Assembly: GCA_013398275.1 (NCBI GenBank)
Contig: VZSE01002202.1
Coordinates: 1 to 64,000 of the forward strand
Direction: 5' to 3'
Source of the DNA: Promerops cafer
Taxonomy: Eukaryota; Chordata; Aves; Passeriformes; Nectariniidae
Length of the DNA: 64,000 nucleotides
Made by a program: the position numbers and the translations under genes. Positions 62,978 through 64,000 of this stretch are shown in pieces. The stretch's first letter is position 1, and every line of letters starts with the position of its first letter. The notes beneath the pieces were generated by a model. That model had not been told where the DNA came from and did not search any database. It worked only from the letters and a program-made list of their open reading frames with translations.

Positions 62978-63660
62978 GGATAGATCGTATCCCTACGGAG
63001 GTGGGGGAGGCGATGAACGGATGGATACGGGGCTCGCCGGTGTGGATGCGAGCAACCATTCGTTACTCCCAGCCCAACCTCGGCGGGGAGCGGGCACGCC
63101 AAGAGGCTCAAAGCCAAACACATCGCAGTGGTGGGTGGTCGCTGGGAGCCGAGAGCTCCGCTGAGCCCAAGGCACGTCTCCGGTTTCACCCCTCAGGCAA
63201 ATGGACGCCTCTGGGCTCTCGCAGCCCCGCCACACAGCGAACGGCACCGGCGGCTGCCGCCTCTGCCTTTCCAGGCTGGGCATCCTTCGCAGCCAGCCCC
63301 GGGCACGGCAGGGAGGGAGGGAGGCGCCGAGCCAGCCCCCAGCGCCGCTCGGTGCGGAGCGAGGAGCAGGTGGGTCCCGCCGCATCCCCGCCCCGCGCCC
63401 TCGCGCAGCGCCGCTGCCATTGGAGCCGAGCGCTGTCAGTCCCGGGCGAGCCCCGCTCCCCTGCAGGCTGCTCCCAGCCCTGGGGCTCCGCCGCGGCCGG
63501 TCGCGATGGGAAGCGGCGGCGGAGGGAGCAAAGTTTGCCACGCTCGGGCGCAGGGCTGCCGGCGTCCGTGATGCTCGGGGAGGGGGGCGGTGCCTGACGG
63601 CAGCGGGCAGCCGGGCGGCTGCCACGCCTCGCTGTCTGCTGTCGGCACTGCCATCGCAAA
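62978..63660. promoter_or_regulatory. CpG island, probable GALNT18 promoter
   Basis: By hand I count roughly 75 CpG dinucleotides in about 680 bases, against near absence elsewhere in the window. Motifs seen: a GC box CCCCGCCCCG at 63387-63396, GGGGGGCGG at 63582-63590 and an inverted CCAAT box ATTGG at 63419-63423. No TATA box is evident, which fits a broad CpG-island promoter. It lies 250-930 bases before the GALNT18 start codon. The many long frames on both strands here are a by-product of high GC. The exact transcription start is not visible. Confidence 0.85.
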
Positions 63661-63675
63661 CTTTCAGCTATTTTA

Positions 63676-63699
63676 ATGTACTCAAAGCCAAGATTCTAA
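63676..63699 (+). other. Short upstream ORF (7 codons), if transcribed
   Basis: ATG followed by six sense codons and TAA. It lies before the possible splice acceptor, so it would be removed from mRNAs spliced at 63734. Confidence 0.3.
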
Positions 63700-63734
63700 T
63701 TATCAGCCCTCCCCTCCCCCACCTCTCTTTCTAG
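63696..63734 (+). promoter_or_regulatory. Candidate 3' splice site in the GALNT18 leader
   Basis: A branch-like CTAAT (63696-63700) is followed by an almost pure pyrimidine run (63707-63732) and AG at 63733-63734, in the spacing typical of an intron end. If used, the exon holding the GALNT18 start codon would begin at 63735 and be joined to an upstream non-coding exon. It may equally be unspliced leader sequence. Confidence 0.4.
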
Positions 63735-63780
63735 GTAGGCGGCAAGTATTTTTTGTTCCGTGGATTAGAGAACTTTTTGC

Positions 63781-63795
63781 ATGGAAATTTACTGA
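63781..63795 (+). other. Minimal upstream ORF (MEIY)
   Basis: Four sense codons and a TGA, 112 bases before the GALNT18 stop-free frame begins. Ribosomes could reinitiate downstream. Its presence in the mRNA depends on the transcription start or splicing. Confidence 0.5.
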
Positions 63796-63891
63796 CTTCG
63801 GAGTGGTCTCTGTTTTGGGGAGAGGGGGGAAAGGATTTCTTTTCATCGCAGCGTGTTTTTGTTTTCTGGATCACAGGATTTTTGGAGCTAT

Positions 63892-63972
63892 ATGGAGGGA
63901 TCTCAGGATGGTGTGCACCAGGAAAACCAAAACTTTAGTGTCCACTTGCGTGATTTTGAGTGGAATGACTAA
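63892..63972 (+). other. Upstream ORF overlapping the GALNT18 start, out of frame
   Basis: An ATG 16 bases before the GALNT18 ATG opens 26 codons in another frame and closes at TAA 63970-63972, inside the GALNT18 coding region. Its context is weak at -3 (T) but has G at +4. Ribosomes that start here would miss the GALNT18 start, so it could lower output. Whether this is real control or tolerated noise cannot be seen from sequence. Confidence 0.6.
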
Positions 63973-64000
63973 TATCGTCTGCCTGCTGTACGTCGGCTGG
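63908..64000 (+). CDS. GALNT18: GALNT18, start of first coding exon (31 codons, cut by window edge)
   Basis: The ATG at 63908 opens MVCTRKTKTLVSTCVILSGM followed by TNIVCLLYVGW, which I recognise as the N-terminus of GALNT18, a polypeptide N-acetylgalactosaminyltransferase-like protein. The family transfers GalNAc to Ser/Thr in the Golgi; GALNT18 belongs to a subgroup whose own catalytic activity has been reported as weak or absent. Visible features are a short cytoplasmic tail (residues 1-9, with K and R) and a signal-anchor helix (about 10-31), as in a type II Golgi membrane protein. The stem, GT-A catalytic domain and lectin domain lie beyond the window. The start is chosen because it matches the family and has a strong context (A at -3, G at +4). 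A CpG island lies upstream. Confidence 0.93.
   Translation, partial: MVCTRKTKTLVSTCVILSGMTNIVCLLYVGW

Noticed and set aside
62993..63734. Several 150-210-codon frames on both strands in the CpG island
   Set aside because: Pro/Ala/Arg/Gly-rich translations in all frames are expected from very high GC; none resembles a known protein and they overlap each other.
1..64000. CRISPR arrays, tRNA or rRNA genes, operon-like gene clusters
   Set aside because: None seen; the sequence is vertebrate intergenic DNA and the repeated units present are LTRs, CR1 and short duplications.

Overview
The window reads as an intergenic stretch of a bird chromosome, most likely a songbird. Three things point that way. 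CR1 LINE fragments are the only non-LTR retroposons recognised, with no Alu, L1 or other SINE seen. There are numerous solo LTRs of class II (6-bp target duplications) and ERVL-like (5-bp) type. The right end opens the vertebrate gene GALNT18. The songbird placement is an inference from general familiarity with the LTR start sequences, not from a search.

Layout. Positions 1-6210 are the 3' two thirds of a class II (betaretrovirus-like) endogenous retrovirus in + orientation. It has a dUTPase-like remnant, protease, a pro-pol -1 slip site, reverse transcriptase (split by a foreign LTR at 1444-2337), RNase H, integrase, an env frame that is open for 413 codons, a polypurine tract and the 3' LTR. 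gag and the 5' LTR lie off the left edge. pol carries at least five frameshifts and two stops, so the provirus is dead, but env is open. From 6211 to about 62970 I recognise no cellular gene. The stretch is AT-rich unique sequence with CR1 fragments (13895, 23062, 24728, 31185, 40560, 52725 and 58190) and LTRs at 34529, 37696 (same family as the provirus 3' LTR), 45486 (an LTR inside an LTR), 52806, 53318 and 55889. It also holds an ATT/ATC microsatellite at 28389 and several short tandem duplications.

The right end is a CpG island (about 62978-63660), a 5' leader with upstream ORFs and a possible 3' splice site, and the first 31 codons of GALNT18 from 63908. The whole window is therefore the upstream flank of GALNT18, a Golgi-type polypeptide N-acetylgalactosaminyltransferase family member. 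The long open frames elsewhere show no family signature and are treated as chance.

I found no evidence for an unknown multi-gene system. The points most worth checking are the open env with an altered CX6CC motif, the target-site geometry of the nested LTRs, and the overlapping upstream ORF at the GALNT18 start.
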